DNA from: Oppiella nova
Taxonomy: Eukaryota; Arthropoda; Arachnida; Sarcoptiformes; Oppiidae
Direction: 5' to 3'
Assembly: GCA_905397405.1 (NCBI GenBank)
Contig: CAJPVJ010000001.1
Coordinates: 1 to 64,000, forward strand
DNA: 64,000 nucleotides
The first letter of the stretch is position 1, and every line of letters starts with the position of its first letter. A program made the position numbers and the translations under genes. The notes beneath the pieces were generated by a model. That model saw only the letters and a program-made list of their open reading frames with translations, searched no databases and was not told the origin of the DNA. Below, piece after piece: positions 9,564 through 18,625 of the stretch.

Positions 9564-10074
9564 TCGATATGGAACTGTGACAAGCCAAGCTTGTCACAGG
9601 AATACTTATGGTTTTACATTAATAGAACTAATGGTTGTCATTGTTATCATTACAATTTTAGCAGCTATTATTTATCCAAACTATCAAGATCATGTTCGGC
9701 GGGCGGCAGCGGCGCAAGCTCAACAGGAAATGCAGAAAATTGCAAATCAGTTAGAGATATTTAAATCTAAGAATCTCACTTATCAAAATTTTGATTTAAA
9801 AAATTTATATAGTTCAAACTCGTCGGAAGTGATTTCAGTTCCTGTTGGATCAACTGGAGATAATATTAAATACAAAATTACACTTAACGATTTATCTAGT
9901 CAGAACTTATCGCTGATGAATTCAAGTGTATCTGGATTTGGTTGGGCAATAAAAGCAGAAAGTACAGACGTTAAAAACTATAATTTACTTATGACGAGTG
10001 AAGGGCTTCGTTGTAAAACCAAAGATAGTGTCACTTTTATAACTTGTACAGGTAGTGATGTTACATCATGGTGA
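9532..10074 (+). CDS. pilE: PilE/ComE-like type IV pilin with long leader
   Basis: A pilin-like protein of about 180 residues, carrying YG before [25 protein letters not shown], and a pair of C-terminal cysteines as in disulfide-looped pilins. It lies directly after pilY1, where comE and comF lie in Acinetobacter baylyi. The start is uncertain. The 9532 ATG gives a 27-residue leader, far longer than the usual 5-7, and has only a weak ribosome site; ATG 9541 and GTG 9577 are alternatives. An 11-bp perfect hairpin (9575-9599) lies in this leader region. Confidence 0.82.
   Translation: MKNMLKLRRINRYGTVTSQACHRNTYGFTLIELMVVIVIITILAAIIYPNYQDHVRRAAAAQAQQEMQKIANQLEIFKSKNLTYQNFDLKNLYSSNSSEVISVPVGSTGDNIKYKITLNDLSSQNLSLMNSSVSGFGWAIKAESTDVKNYNLLMTSEGLRCKTKDSVTFITCTGSDVTSW
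9575..9599 (+). promoter_or_regulatory. Perfect hairpin between pilY1 and the pilin segment of pilE
   Basis: An 11-bp perfect inverted repeat, CTGTGACAAGC and GCTTGTCACAG, around a CAA loop. It begins 12 bases past the pilY1 stop and has no T-run after it, so it is not a typical terminator. It could be an mRNA processing or stability element giving different levels of adhesin and pilin, or it could control pilE translation. It is coding if pilE starts at 9532 or 9541. Confidence 0.6.
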
Positions 10075-10078
10075 AAGT

Positions 10079-10507
10079 ATGAAGCAGAAAGGATTTACAT
10101 TAGTTGAGATATTAATTGTTGTGGCAATTATAGGAATTTTAGCTGCAATAGCTTATCCGTCATATCAAGAATATATTGTTCGAACAAACCGAGTTGATGC
10201 ACAAAGTGAAATGCTTCAAATTGCCCGAAATTTATCCAATTATAAAATGGCGAAAGGGACATTTAAAGATGCCAAATTGGAAAATGGAGCATTTGAAGAA
10301 GATTATCCAAGTGTTGGAGAAGCAAAATATAAAGTTAAATTAGAAGTTTCTAAAGATAATTTAACTTGGTCTTTAAATGCTGCTCCAATAGCGGGTTCTC
10401 AGCAAGCCGGAAATGGTGATGTCGGATTAGATAGCCAAGGCCAAAAATGTTGGAGCAAAGGCACCACTTGCACTCCATCAGCAACCACAAACTGGGACGG
10501 CAAATAA
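10079..10507 (+). CDS. comF: PilE/ComF-like type IV pilin
   Basis: A 142-residue minor pilin, the last gene of the operon. Leader MKQKG is followed by [27 protein letters not shown], with Glu at position 5. Two cysteines near the C-terminus ([10 protein letters not shown]) suggest a short disulfide loop. The ATG at 10079, five bases after the pilE stop, was chosen over 10055 because it gives a normal 5-residue leader. By position it matches Acinetobacter comF, a pilin-like competence factor; the symbol is by synteny, not by sequence comparison. Confidence 0.85.
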   Translation: MKQKGFTLVEILIVVAIIGILAAIAYPSYQEYIVRTNRVDAQSEMLQIARNLSNYKMAKGTFKDAKLENGAFEEDYPSVGEAKYKVKLEVSKDNLTWSLNAAPIAGSQQAGNGDVGLDSQGQKCWSKGTTCTPSATTNWDGK

Positions 10508-10652
10508 AAATTAAATTCAAAATTGTGGATAAATAAAATTTGATCTTTCTTTCATGACAAAGATAACGTAAAATATTGCCCTCTATGAAAGGGGTTTGAA
10601 ATGTATCGATGGTCGGTACAAGGATAATCCGTAAAAACTATAAGGTTCTATC
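10508..10652 (+). promoter_or_regulatory. rpsP upstream region with a perfect DnaA box
   Basis: This gap must carry the promoter of the ribosomal operon. It contains TGTGGATAA (10524-10532), a perfect DnaA box on the minus strand, and a short hairpin CCC-TCTATGAAA-GGG near 10580. No clear terminator for the pilus operon is visible, so some read-through into rpsP is possible. Confidence 0.45.
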
Positions 10653-10910
10653 ATGGTTGTAATTCGTCTAGCACGCGGTGGTGCTAAAAAACGTCCGTTC
10701 TATCAAGTAATCGTAACTGATAGCCGCAATGCGCGTGACGGTCGTTTCATCGAACGTATTGGTTTCTTTAACCCTACAGCTCAAGGTAAAGCAGAAAAAC
10801 TTCGTTTAGATGCTGACCGTTTTGCTCACTGGGTTGCTCAAGGCGCTCAACCGTCTGAACGTGTTGCTTCTTTAGCTGCTCAAACTAAGAAAGCTGCAGC
10901 TACTGCATAA
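10653..10910 (+). CDS. rpsP: 30S ribosomal protein bS16
   Basis: An 85-residue small-subunit protein, [21 protein letters not shown], typical of S16 along its whole length. It binds 16S rRNA early in 30S assembly. It is the first gene of the conserved rpsP-rimM-trmD-rplS operon. AAGG lies nine bases before the ATG. The C-terminus ends in an alanine/lysine-rich tail, usual for the family. Confidence 0.98.
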   Translation: MVVIRLARGGAKKRPFYQVIVTDSRNARDGRFIERIGFFNPTAQGKAEKLRLDADRFAHWVAQGAQPSERVASLAAQTKKAAATA

Positions 10911-10937
10911 TTAAACCTTTAATTAGGCAGTAAGCCC

Positions 10938-11486
10938 ATGACACCAGCACAGAATGTGCCCGAAGATCGTATTCAGATTGGACAGCTACGTTCAGCATAT
11001 GGATTAAATGGGTGGCTCTGGGTCTATTCCAATACAGAACCTATGAGCAACATATTTGACTACCTCCCTTGGTACATTGAGACCAAAGCAGGTTGGCAAA
11101 TTGTAGACGTAAAACGTTGGAAACCGCATGGCAAAGGCTTGGTTGTTTCGTTGAAAAGTGTGAGTGATCGCACTGCAGCAGACAGTCTAGTTGGTGCTAA
11201 TGTTTGGATTTCAAAATCGCAACTGCCTCAAGCAGGCGTGGACGAGTATTACTGGTCTGATTTAAAAGGTCTAATTGTATTAGGTCTGAATGATGAAGAG
11301 CAGGAAGTAAATCTTGGTCAAATCCACGAATTGTTTGAAACAGGCGCCAATGATGTCATGGTTGTTCGTGCAACAGCAGATAGCATCGATGGCGAAGAGC
11401 GAATGATTCCATGGCATAAAGATGTGGTACAACGCGTTGATCTCGAAGCTGGTCGTATCTATGTCAATTGGGGCGTAGATTTCTAA
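10938..11486 (+). CDS. rimM: Ribosome maturation factor RimM
   Basis: A 182-residue 30S assembly factor that binds S19 and helps mature the 3' head domain of 16S rRNA. The N-terminal RimM domain shows IGQLRSAYGLNGWLWV and the C-terminal PRC-barrel shows IPWHKDVVQRVDL. It starts 28 bases after rpsP and is followed by trmD 43 bases on, all in one operon. Confidence 0.97.
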   Translation: MTPAQNVPEDRIQIGQLRSAYGLNGWLWVYSNTEPMSNIFDYLPWYIETKAGWQIVDVKRWKPHGKGLVVSLKSVSDRTAADSLVGANVWISKSQLPQAGVDEYYWSDLKGLIVLGLNDEEQEVNLGQIHELFETGANDVMVVRATADSIDGEERMIPWHKDVVQRVDLEAGRIYVNWGVDF

Positions 11487-11528
11487 TCCGATAAGGATTG
11501 GCGCAGCAGGAAAATAGAGGAGTCTGCG

Positions 11529-12269
11529 ATGTTTTTTGCAGTCATTACGCTTTTTCCTGAAATGTTTGAAGCGATTACAGCGTACGGAATTAGCGGGCGA
11601 GCGGCAAAGCGTGACATTGTACAAGTTCATTGTATCAATCCGCGAGAATTTGCTGAGGGTAACTACAAACGAGTGGATGAACGTCCATTTGGTGGTGGCC
11701 CTGGTATGGTGATGATGGCTGAGCCTTTGGCAAAAGCAATCCACCATGCCAAAGAGCTTGCAAAGCAAGCAGGTGCAGTTCAGGTTCCTGTGGTGTATAT
11801 GTCACCACAAGGGCAGACCTTAAATGAACCTGCAGTACAACAATTCGTTGAATATGACGGATTAATTGTACTGTGTGGGCGTTATGAGGGGGTTGATGAG
11901 CGTTTGATCCAAAAATATGTTGATCAGGAATGGTCGATTGGAGATTACGTGTTATCAGGCGGTGAACTCCCTGCGATGGTTTTATTGGACAGTATTATTC
12001 GACGTTTGCCGAATACCATGTCAGATGAACAATCGGCAGTGCAGGACTCATTTGTGGATGGTCTTTTAGATTGCCCACAATATACCAAGCCAGATCATTT
12101 TGAAGGTTTGGATGTTCCTGAAGTACTTAAGTCAGGGCACCATGCCAATATTGAAAAATGGCGGTTTTTGCAACGCTATCAACGCACTTTAGAACGCCGA
12201 CCTGAGTTGGTGGAACACGTTGAGTTGACCAAGCAGCAAAAAAAATGGCTAAAAGATGAGCGAGGGTAG
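11529..12269 (+). CDS. trmD: tRNA (guanine-N1)-methyltransferase
   Basis: Methylates G37 of tRNAs next to the anticodon, preventing +1 frameshifting. The 246-residue SPOUT enzyme has the trefoil-knot motifs [12 protein letters not shown] and [15 protein letters not shown]. The active-site Asp region [16 protein letters not shown] follows. Length is normal. GAGG precedes the ATG. It is the third gene of the ribosomal operon; the gap to rplS is unusually long (272 bases) and structured. Confidence 0.98.
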   Translation: MFFAVITLFPEMFEAITAYGISGRAAKRDIVQVHCINPREFAEGNYKRVDERPFGGGPGMVMMAEPLAKAIHHAKELAKQAGAVQVPVVYMSPQGQTLNEPAVQQFVEYDGLIVLCGRYEGVDERLIQKYVDQEWSIGDYVLSGGELPAMVLLDSIIRRLPNTMSDEQSAVQDSFVDGLLDCPQYTKPDHFEGLDVPEVLKSGHHANIEKWRFLQRYQRTLERRPELVEHVELTKQQKKWLKDERG

Positions 12270-12312
12270 GCAAGCATTGATTATGTTTGTTTCAACGCAC
12301 GTCAGAAGCTGT

Positions 12313-12523
12313 ACTTCTTATCAGGGATACAACAATTCATCATTGTTGTCCTGCGGAATGTAAGTTCCATAAGAAGTCGGCTTCGAGAACATACTTATTT
12401 TTAAGTACTTATATTAGGCTCTTTATTGATCTGAATAACATCAGCAATAAAGGGAAAGATAAACGGGTTGATACGCGATTTAGCCTCTATCCCCAGCGGT
12501 TGTGCAGACCTCTTCTGTCCCGC
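12313..12523 (+). ncRNA. Structured RNA leader between trmD and rplS (three-way junction plus hairpins)
   Basis: An outer 9-bp perfect stem (ACTTCTTAT 12313-12321 with ATAAGAAGT 12369-12377) encloses two hairpins. One is ACAACAAT/ATTGTTGT (12329-12349); the other is GGAA/TTCC (12355-12368). Together they form a three-way junction. A second element at 12421-12452 pairs CTTTATTG with CAATAAAG and continues inward as CTGA/TCAG. A third at 12496-12523 pairs GCGG with CCGC and CAGA with TCTG. The 3' strand of the outer stem can also form GAAG-TCGG-CTTC, giving an alternative fold. It may be an autogenous control leader for L19 or an independent RNA; the boundaries are approximate. Confidence 0.6.
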
Positions 12524-12541
12524 AAAACGGAGATTCCCACA

Positions 12542-12913
12542 ATGAGTGGTAAACATCCTTTAGTTCAAGCAATTGAAAACCAACAGTTAAAAACTGACAT
12601 CCCAGCTTTTGCTCCTGGTGATACAGTTATCGTTCAAGTAAAAGTAAAAGAAGGTGAGCGTGAGCGTCTTCAGGCTTTTGAAGGCGTAGTCATTGCGAAG
12701 AAAAACCGTGGCTTGAACTCTGCGTTCACAGTACGTAAAATTTCTAGCGGTGTTGGTGTTGAGCGTGTATTCCAAACTCACTCTCCAATCGTTGCTAAAA
12801 TCGAAGTGAAACGTCGTGGTGACGTTCGTCGTGCTAAGCTTTATTACCTACGTGAATTGTCTGGTAAAGCTGCTCGTATTCGTGAAAAATTACCAGCGCG
12901 TAAACAAGGTTAA
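12542..12913 (+). CDS. rplS: 50S ribosomal protein bL19
   Basis: A 123-residue L19 at the 30S-50S interface. The sequence [17 protein letters not shown] and the segment [20 protein letters not shown] are typical. The reading frame stays open upstream to 12287, but that part looks like structured RNA, not protein, and L19 proteins start at this Met. GGAG lies before the ATG. A strong bidirectional terminator follows. Confidence 0.98.
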   Translation: MSGKHPLVQAIENQQLKTDIPAFAPGDTVIVQVKVKEGERERLQAFEGVVIAKKNRGLNSAFTVRKISSGVGVERVFQTHSPIVAKIEVKRRGDVRRAKLYYLRELSGKAARIREKLPARKQG

Positions 12914-12934
12914 TTTTAACTTTGCTTTACAGCT

Positions 12935-12962
12935 AAAAAATGCGCCATTTGGCGCATTTTTT
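12935..12962. terminator. Bidirectional terminator between rplS and the lipase locus
   Basis: AAAAAATGCGCC-ATTT-GGCGCATTTTTT, a perfect hairpin with A-run and T-run. It ends rplS on the plus strand and the convergent lipase gene on the minus strand. Confidence 0.9.
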
Positions 12963-12983
12963 GTTTCTTGCTACAGTTAAAGG

Positions 12984-13952
12984 CTAAAGTCCTTGTAATT
13001 TTAGGCGATTGGTATGTTCACGATAGACTTGTACTGGATCTGGTGAAAAAATTGCACGCAATCCTAAAATTTGATTGACCTCATCTAAGTGATTCCAACG
13101 GTAATCATCACGAATCGTTTTACCGAATTTGGCACTACATCGTGGAACTAAACCATCATTATCACGACCAGCATTAATTAATAAACTTGTGCCAAGTAGG
13201 GCAGAATCCAAGTCTAAAAGATTTGTAACGGCGGTATTGCCCGTAAATGAATAGAATTGAATCCCTTTTTCTTGATAAGCCCCTTCACCACAAACTGTGG
13301 TGCCAACGCCCATTGGGAATTTACTGTTAAATAGTGCAGAACCTTCAATGGTGAGGCTTTTCCCACCTGCCAACGCATCATGGGGAAGTTCTTTCGGGTT
13401 AAGGCCTTGCGCCCAGACAATTGCTTTTGAAAATAAATTGACCACACTCACCAATGGGCCTTGAAGCGGCGTGCCTTCTATACTTAAGATAATGTTTGCA
13501 ACAGGGCTGCCTTTTTGTGGTGAACCAACAGCGGTTACAGATGCAACTTGGGTAGGCATAATGCCTGCGACATAGCGGCTGGTAGGACCACCATGCGAAT
13601 GGCCGATCAGATTGACTTTTTGACTGCCGGTAATTGCCAGAATCTCTTCGACTTGCTGAGCCAATTGCTCACCACGGACTTCAGTAGAATTAAAGGGTGA
13701 TACTCGCGTAGCCCATGTATTGGCGCCGTTGCGAGCCAAATCTGGTAAAATTTGATACCAGTAGTCTAATCCTAAAACATCGCCAGCACGAATAAACCCA
13801 GCCATACCGTGCACAAATACCACAGGATATTTGGTTTTTGCATAGTCCGAGTTTACTTTACTGACAGTCACTTTTTGCGCATTATTAGATGCATATGCGG
13901 TTGATAATGTACTCGCCAGCAGTAGACTCGCGATAATACGTCCATATTTCAT
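12984..13952 (-). CDS. Secreted triacylglycerol lipase (family I), downstream paralogue
   Basis: A 322-residue exported lipase that hydrolyses triglycerides outside the cell. The signal peptide ends near AYA-S. The nucleophile elbow is GHSHGG, the catalytic Asp lies in GRDNDGLVP, and the His lies in WNHLDEVNQ, which is also the calcium-site region. Two cysteines (TTVC and VPRC) fit the disulfide of foldase-dependent family I lipases. It is a clear paralogue of the next gene upstream and shares its C-terminal ending ANRLKLQGL or close. All catalytic residues are present. It lies in tandem behind the foldase and the first lipase on the minus strand and probably needs the same foldase. Confidence 0.9.
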   Translation of the reverse strand: MKYGRIIASLLLASTLSTAYASNNAQKVTVSKVNSDYAKTKYPVVFVHGMAGFIRAGDVLGLDYWYQILPDLARNGANTWATRVSPFNSTEVRGEQLAQQVEEILAITGSQKVNLIGHSHGGPTSRYVAGIMPTQVASVTAVGSPQKGSPVANIILSIEGTPLQGPLVSVVNLFSKAIVWAQGLNPKELPHDALAGGKSLTIEGSALFNSKFPMGVGTTVCGEGAYQEKGIQFYSFTGNTAVTNLLDLDSALLGTSLLINAGRDNDGLVPRCSAKFGKTIRDDYRWNHLDEVNQILGLRAIFSPDPVQVYREHTNRLKLQGL

Positions 13953-14216
13953 GTTAAAACTCCATCTATTTTATTATTGGGCGATTTACATACCTCAATT
14001 TTAAATGTATTGAGTGTAAAGCCTCGATTCTGATCATGTTTGCAGGAACACAAACTTTTAACTTCTTTGTTTTTTTAAATCTTATATCAAATCAGATTCT
14101 GGAATTCGAAATTAAATACAATGTTTAGTACAAAATTTGAATCCAGAATCATTTACTATTCAACTATAAAATATACTGAATGAACAGTACATTTTATCGC
14201 CTCTCATCGGCAATAT

Positions 14217-15191
14217 TTACAAGCCTTGTAATTTCAGACGATTGGCATGCTGACGATATTGAGCAAGTGGGTTTGGTGCAAAAAATATTCCACGTAGCCC
14301 TAAAACATGATTGATTTCATCCAAGTGCGTTTGACGATAATTGTCTCGAACCACTTGCCCATAATGGGTATTGCAACGATTCATCAAGCCATCATTATCT
14401 AAATTTTTATAAGATAAAGGTGCGAGTGTGGAAATGACGCCATCCATAACATCAAAAATGTTGGTGAATTGGGCTGTACCCGTCCAAGAATAATGATAAA
14501 CACCATTGGCTGTTACTTTTTGACCATTGCCACAGTCTTTGGGAATCGCAGCACTTGGATATTTTGCATTAAATTCAGCAGCCCCTTTTTCACTCACACT
14601 TTGTAAAGAGTTATTTAGGCTAAGGGGGAGGGATGGATTACCTTCGAGAAGCGTAATCACTGGTGCTAAGATATGTTGACTAAAGATAGTCAGCAGCGTA
14701 TTTGCACCTCGATTACTTAAAATATCATCCGCGATCTTAGAACCTTTAATTGCCCCTGCAACAGCAGTTAAAGAAGCAACTTTTGTGGGTGCAACGATTT
14801 CAATATAGCGAATCGTTGGGCCACCATGACTATGCCCAATCAGATTGACTTTGGGTGAGCCAGTCAGTGCGATGACTTCATCGACTTGCTGTAAGAGTTG
14901 TTCACCTCGAACCTGTGTCGACTCCAATGGGGAGACTTGTGTCGCATAAACTTTTGCGCCATTGCGAGATAAATCAGGGAGGATCTGGTAGAAATAATCT
15001 ATGCCAAAGGAGGAAGTCCCCAGACGTGTGAAACCGAACATCCCATGATTAAATACAATTGGATATTTGGTTTTTGCATAGTTTGAACTGACATAACGTG
15101 GATTTACAGTTTGTAAGCCAGATGCAGATGCAGCCATCGAACTTAATCCAATGATTAAACTCAGGGCGAAAATATTGATTTTAAATTTCAT
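14217..15191 (-). CDS. lipA: Secreted triacylglycerol lipase (family I), foldase-proximal copy
   Basis: A 324-residue exported lipase with a signal peptide ending near ASA-S. The active site is complete: GHSHGG nucleophile, DNDGLMNR Asp and QTHLDEINH His, with cysteines in KDCGN and MNRC for a disulfide. It is the nearer of two tandem lipases to the foldase gene. A decayed third copy lies between it and the foldase (15264 to about 15500). Gene order foldase-lipase is as in the lipBA locus of Acinetobacter. The 265-base gap to the second lipase suggests that copy may have its own promoter. Confidence 0.9.
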   Translation of the reverse strand: MKFKINIFALSLIIGLSSMAASASGLQTVNPRYVSSNYAKTKYPIVFNHGMFGFTRLGTSSFGIDYFYQILPDLSRNGAKVYATQVSPLESTQVRGEQLLQQVDEVIALTGSPKVNLIGHSHGGPTIRYIEIVAPTKVASLTAVAGAIKGSKIADDILSNRGANTLLTIFSQHILAPVITLLEGNPSLPLSLNNSLQSVSEKGAAEFNAKYPSAAIPKDCGNGQKVTANGVYHYSWTGTAQFTNIFDVMDGVISTLAPLSYKNLDNDGLMNRCNTHYGQVVRDNYRQTHLDEINHVLGLRGIFFAPNPLAQYRQHANRLKLQGL

Positions 15192-15263
15192 ATTAAAATA
15201 CTCTTGTTGTTTTTAAGTGAATTGTTGATTGACATGACGTCTGTGTTGCAAGCTAAAAGTTGC

Positions 15264-15500
15264 TTACAACCCTTATGATCTCAAGCGATTGGCATACCAT
15301 CATTATCGTTATTGCTCTAAACCAAAGGTGCAAGTTGCATTAAAATCGTGTCAATCCCGAGCAAGTTTTTAGTTTGTGTGCGTCCTCCTTATAGGGTGTT
15401 GTAAATATTATTTTCCACTTTGTATCCGCAGACTTGTAGGTATCCCTGAGTTATAAATGTACAGAGATCCTTGAGTCTGGCTTGCAAACTCAAGCCATAA
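15264..15500 (-). pseudogene. Relic of a third lipase gene
   Basis: Reading the minus strand in one frame gives a sequence that tracks the neighbouring lipase: CGYKVENNIYN, then NLLGID, QLAPLV and NNDNDG. These align with CGNGQKVTANGVYHY, NIFDVM, STLAPL and NLDNDG of the intact gene at 14217-15191. In-frame stops interrupt it. The final bases (ATGCCAATCG...TTGTAA) match the 3' end of the intact gene, but the roughly 70 codons between the catalytic Asp and the C-terminus, including the His region, are missing. The part before the cysteine aligns more weakly. The cluster therefore once held at least three lipases. Confidence 0.75.
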
Positions 15501-15580
15501 AACGTGCTATAAATGCATAATCTAAATATTTTTGTTTTCGCTTTTTTCATCATTTTAGCGATGGGCTATGTATTTCATGG

Positions 15581-16615
15581 CTAATTTGCAAAGGGTAATT
15601 TTCCTCCTTGATCATGCACAGTTTCAAAAGTTTGTAATCTGAGTTGCTCTTGTTGATTTGCAAATTGTTGTGATTTCAATTGTTCTACAGCACGCTGTTT
15701 GGCTGAATCACTCAGATTACTTTTGAGGATAGTGTCACGTTCAGCAAGGTATTGATTAACTTTGCCTTTCCAATCATTTCTTTGTACATCAAGCGTTTCT
15801 AAGCGTTGTGTCGCTTCTGGTCCCACTAAATTGGTGCGCATTTGACGGATCTCTTGTGCAGAACCACCACGCGCCTTGATCTCTGCTGTCAGCTTTCTTA
15901 AGTCTTCAAGTTGATTAAGTTGTTGTAAATTCTCTTTCCAGTCTTCGGGGAGTTGCTCGAAAAGCTCTTTGAGTTTTTGTGCTTTTTCAGCCGCAGATAA
16001 TTTTTGATTATCCATAATTTCTAAGCGGTCTACCGTATATCGGTCATAGGTATCTTGTGTGCCAAATAAGCCTTGAATTTCATAATCCGAGAAGAATTTT
16101 TTTCTTAAATTTTGAGTATTGACTAAAATCTGCTGATAATACTTTGCGCTTTCTTTATCTGCGGTAGGTGCTTGTAAATCACCTAATTTGCTTCTGTAAT
16201 CGATATAGCGTGCCCAGAGATCATTTAACTGTGATAGCACAGGCTCTTTATAGCTGATTTTGGTATAGCTGAGAAAATCTGCTTTGATTTGCTCAATGCT
16301 TTTTTCACCATATTGAGTGATGAAGTATTCAAAACAGTCTTTGGTTTGTTCATTGACAATTAAGCGATTGGAGGCATCAGCACGGATTTGGCAGTTAATT
16401 TGCGTGTCTTGTTGGCTTTTGCTGGCAAAGCCCAGTGCTTGAGATGCTGGGAGCTGAGTTGAGGCCAATTGCCCCATCTGTTGTTCGAGTGCTTTTTCAG
16501 AAGCTGGTGGTGTTTCAGTCGATTCTGTATTAGGTTTTAGCCAAAAAATCACGGCTATAAGAATGATCAAGAGACTACCAATGATGATCCCAATCATTTT
16601 TTTAGATAGATCCAT
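15581..16615 (-). CDS. lipB: Lipase-specific foldase (lipase chaperone, Lif/LipB)
   Basis: A 344-residue membrane-anchored periplasmic chaperone that folds family I lipases before type II secretion. One N-terminal membrane helix (about residues 8-25) is followed by a variable linker. The region CFEYFITQYGE corresponds to the conserved Lif motif RxxFDY(F/C)xSxxGE. The rest is a long alpha-helical domain rich in Gln/Lys/Glu, as in other foldases. The length fits. It lies upstream of the lipases on the same strand. Confidence 0.9.
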   Translation of the reverse strand: MDLSKKMIGIIIGSLLIILIAVIFWLKPNTESTETPPASEKALEQQMGQLASTQLPASQALGFASKSQQDTQINCQIRADASNRLIVNEQTKDCFEYFITQYGEKSIEQIKADFLSYTKISYKEPVLSQLNDLWARYIDYRSKLGDLQAPTADKESAKYYQQILVNTQNLRKKFFSDYEIQGLFGTQDTYDRYTVDRLEIMDNQKLSAAEKAQKLKELFEQLPEDWKENLQQLNQLEDLRKLTAEIKARGGSAQEIRQMRTNLVGPEATQRLETLDVQRNDWKGKVNQYLAERDTILKSNLSDSAKQRAVEQLKSQQFANQQEQLRLQTFETVHDQGGKLPFAN

Positions 16616-16753
16616 CTAATATTCCTACTATTTTTAGACTTTTTATTGAAAAAATAATTTGCCACAGAATTCGAAATTTCAAACAGAAAATTTGTAAAAA
16701 TAGACGAATGGTTTTTGCTAAAATAGCGCATTATTCTCCGTATCCAGACCAAT

Positions 16754-17659
16754 ATGTCTTCAAAAGCTCAGAAAATACCGCGTCGCCATATCAGTGGTGT
16801 TTTTTTATTGAATAAGCCTTTAGGCATAAGTTCAAATGCGGCGCTACAAAAAGTGCGGTGGTTGTATCGCGCTCAAAAAGCAGGGCATACAGGGGCACTT
16901 GATCCTTTGGCATCTGGACTTTTACCAATCTGTTTAGGTGAAGCGACTAAATTTTCACACTATCTGTTAGATTCGACCAAGCGTTACCAAACGACTGTTC
17001 AACTTGGGCATAGCACGACCACGGGTGATGTTGAAGGCGAGGTTTTACTTGAAAAGGCCGTACCTGAATTAAGTGAAGACAGTATTCAACAGGTTTTGGC
17101 GCAATTTACCGGAGATATTCAACAAGTTCCGCCAATGTATTCAGCCTTAAAAAAACAAGGCCGTCCTTTATATGAGTTGGCGCGTCAAGGAATTGAGATT
17201 GAACGTGATGCACGGCCAATTCATATTTTTGCCATTGAGCTAATTGCGTTTAATCAGCACAGCCTGACCTTGGATATTACTTGTTCTAAAGGAACGTATA
17301 TTCGTGTTTTGGGTGAAGACATTGCCAAAGCATTGGGAACTTACGGGCATTTAACGTATTTAAATCGAACTCAAACGGGTCATTTTGATTTGATTCCGGA
17401 ATATACCATTGAGCATTTGGAAAGCTTGACTGAACAAGCGCGTGAAGCCTTGTTGCTGCCTGTCTATGCACCAATTGATCATTTTCCTAAAGTTCAGGTA
17501 CCTGAAGGACGTGCGGAATATTTTAGCCGTGGTATGGAAAGTAATATTGAGCATGTTGCCGAAGCTGAAGTCTTGGTTTTTGATGGTGATAAATGTTTAG
17601 GCTTGGCTGAAATTACCGATAAAAAGCGTTTAGTGCCTAAACGCGTGCTAAACCTTTAA
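16754..17659 (+). CDS. truB: tRNA pseudouridine(55) synthase
   Basis: Isomerises U55 in the T-loop of all elongator tRNAs. The catalytic Asp is D50 in [15 protein letters not shown], and [10 protein letters not shown] and VPPMYSALK are typical TruB motifs. Length 301 is normal. The start at 16754 has a weak ribosome site but matches the family start. In many gammaproteobacteria truB sits by infB-rbfA; here it stands alone, divergent from lipB. Confidence 0.97.
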   Translation: MSSKAQKIPRRHISGVFLLNKPLGISSNAALQKVRWLYRAQKAGHTGALDPLASGLLPICLGEATKFSHYLLDSTKRYQTTVQLGHSTTTGDVEGEVLLEKAVPELSEDSIQQVLAQFTGDIQQVPPMYSALKKQGRPLYELARQGIEIERDARPIHIFAIELIAFNQHSLTLDITCSKGTYIRVLGEDIAKALGTYGHLTYLNRTQTGHFDLIPEYTIEHLESLTEQAREALLLPVYAPIDHFPKVQVPEGRAEYFSRGMESNIEHVAEAEVLVFDGDKCLGLAEITDKKRLVPKRVLNL

Positions 17660-17790
17660 TTTCGTTTCATTGTTAGAAAATAACTCAGTTTAAATCTAAG
17701 CCTGATTAAGCTAAAGCAGGATTAAGCCAAAGCAAGGTTAAGTCTCTCAGCGCCTTTTTAATAGACGCATTTAAAAGATAAGTGAATGTT

Positions 17791-18558
17791 ATGGAATTTG
17801 ATATCATCCTCAGTTTAGTATTCTTTGCCTTTTGTGCAGGGGCCATTGATGCCGCTGTTGGAGGTGGAGGGTTGATTCAAATTCCTGCATTGATGGGTGC
17901 TTTACCGCATTATCCTACCGCCACAGTTTTTGGAACCAATAAACTGGCTTCGATTTGTGGAACAGCTTCGGCTGCTTTTTCATATTTAAAACAAGTCAAA
18001 ATTCAGTGGAAGCTGTTGGCAGTGATTGGAATCACTGCATTTATTAGCTCATTTGGTGGTGCTGCTTGTGTCTCACTGATCCCCCAAGAAATTTTGCGGC
18101 CATTTGTATTATTTATGCTGATTGTGATCGCAATCTATACATTTTTTAAGAAGCAATTTGGACAAGTCCATTTTCAACAAGAAATCACGCGTAAAATGTT
18201 ATTGATCGCGGGTGTGGGTGGTTTATTGATCGGCTTTTATGATGGGATATTTGGGCCAGGTACAGGTAGTTTTTTCATCTTCTATTTTATTCGTTATCTG
18301 AAAGTTGACTTCTTACACGCATCGGCGCTTTCCAAAATTGGCAATTTCATGACCAACTTTGCCGCATTGAGTTTCTTTATTCCTACTGGACATGTGTTAT
18401 TTCAATTGGGCCTGCTGATGGCTGTTGCCAATGTGTGTGGTTCATTGGTTGGTGTGAAAATGGCACTGAAATATGGTAGTGGTTTTATTCGTATTCTATT
18501 TTTGATTTTGGTCAGCATTTTGATTTGTCGCTTGGCTTATCAAATGTTTGTCGCGTAA
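17791..18558 (+). CDS. TSUP/TauE-SafE family anion exporter
   Basis: A polytopic inner-membrane protein of 255 residues with about eight hydrophobic helices. The N-terminal GAIDAAVGGGGLIQIPAL and the repeat GFYDGIFGPGTGSFFIF are the twin signature loops of the TauE/SafE (DUF81) family, which moves sulfite, sulfonates or related anions. The substrate cannot be told. An in-frame GTG at 17782 is an alternative start; ATG 17791 was preferred. A terminator-like hairpin follows at 18593. Confidence 0.88.
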   Translation: MEFDIILSLVFFAFCAGAIDAAVGGGGLIQIPALMGALPHYPTATVFGTNKLASICGTASAAFSYLKQVKIQWKLLAVIGITAFISSFGGAACVSLIPQEILRPFVLFMLIVIAIYTFFKKQFGQVHFQQEITRKMLLIAGVGGLLIGFYDGIFGPGTGSFFIFYFIRYLKVDFLHASALSKIGNFMTNFAALSFFIPTGHVLFQLGLLMAVANVCGSLVGVKMALKYGSGFIRILFLILVSILICRLAYQMFVA

Positions 18559-18592
18559 TTTGCTAGATTCTCTCGTTAATTTTTTTTGATAC

Positions 18593-18625
18593 AAAAAAGC
18601 TTAAATTTTGTAAGGCTTTTTTTTG
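18593..18625 (+). terminator. Probable terminator after the TauE/SafE gene
   Basis: AAAAAAGCTTA and TAAGGCTTTTTTTT pair with one bulged G, ending in a T-run, about 35 bases after the stop codon. Confidence 0.65.

Noticed and set aside
9608-9625. ATG with a good ribosome site after the pilY1-pilE hairpin, as the true pilE start
   Set aside because: It is out of frame with the pilin and reaches a stop after four codons.
12287-12541. Open frame extending rplS upstream by 85 codons
   Set aside because: L19 proteins start at MSGKH, with GGAG before that ATG. The upstream part folds as RNA and does not look like protein.
16850-16860. AAGTGCGGT in truB, identical to a Haemophilus uptake sequence core
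   Set aside because: Single occurrence noticed and in coding sequence; Acinetobacter is not known to use this signal.
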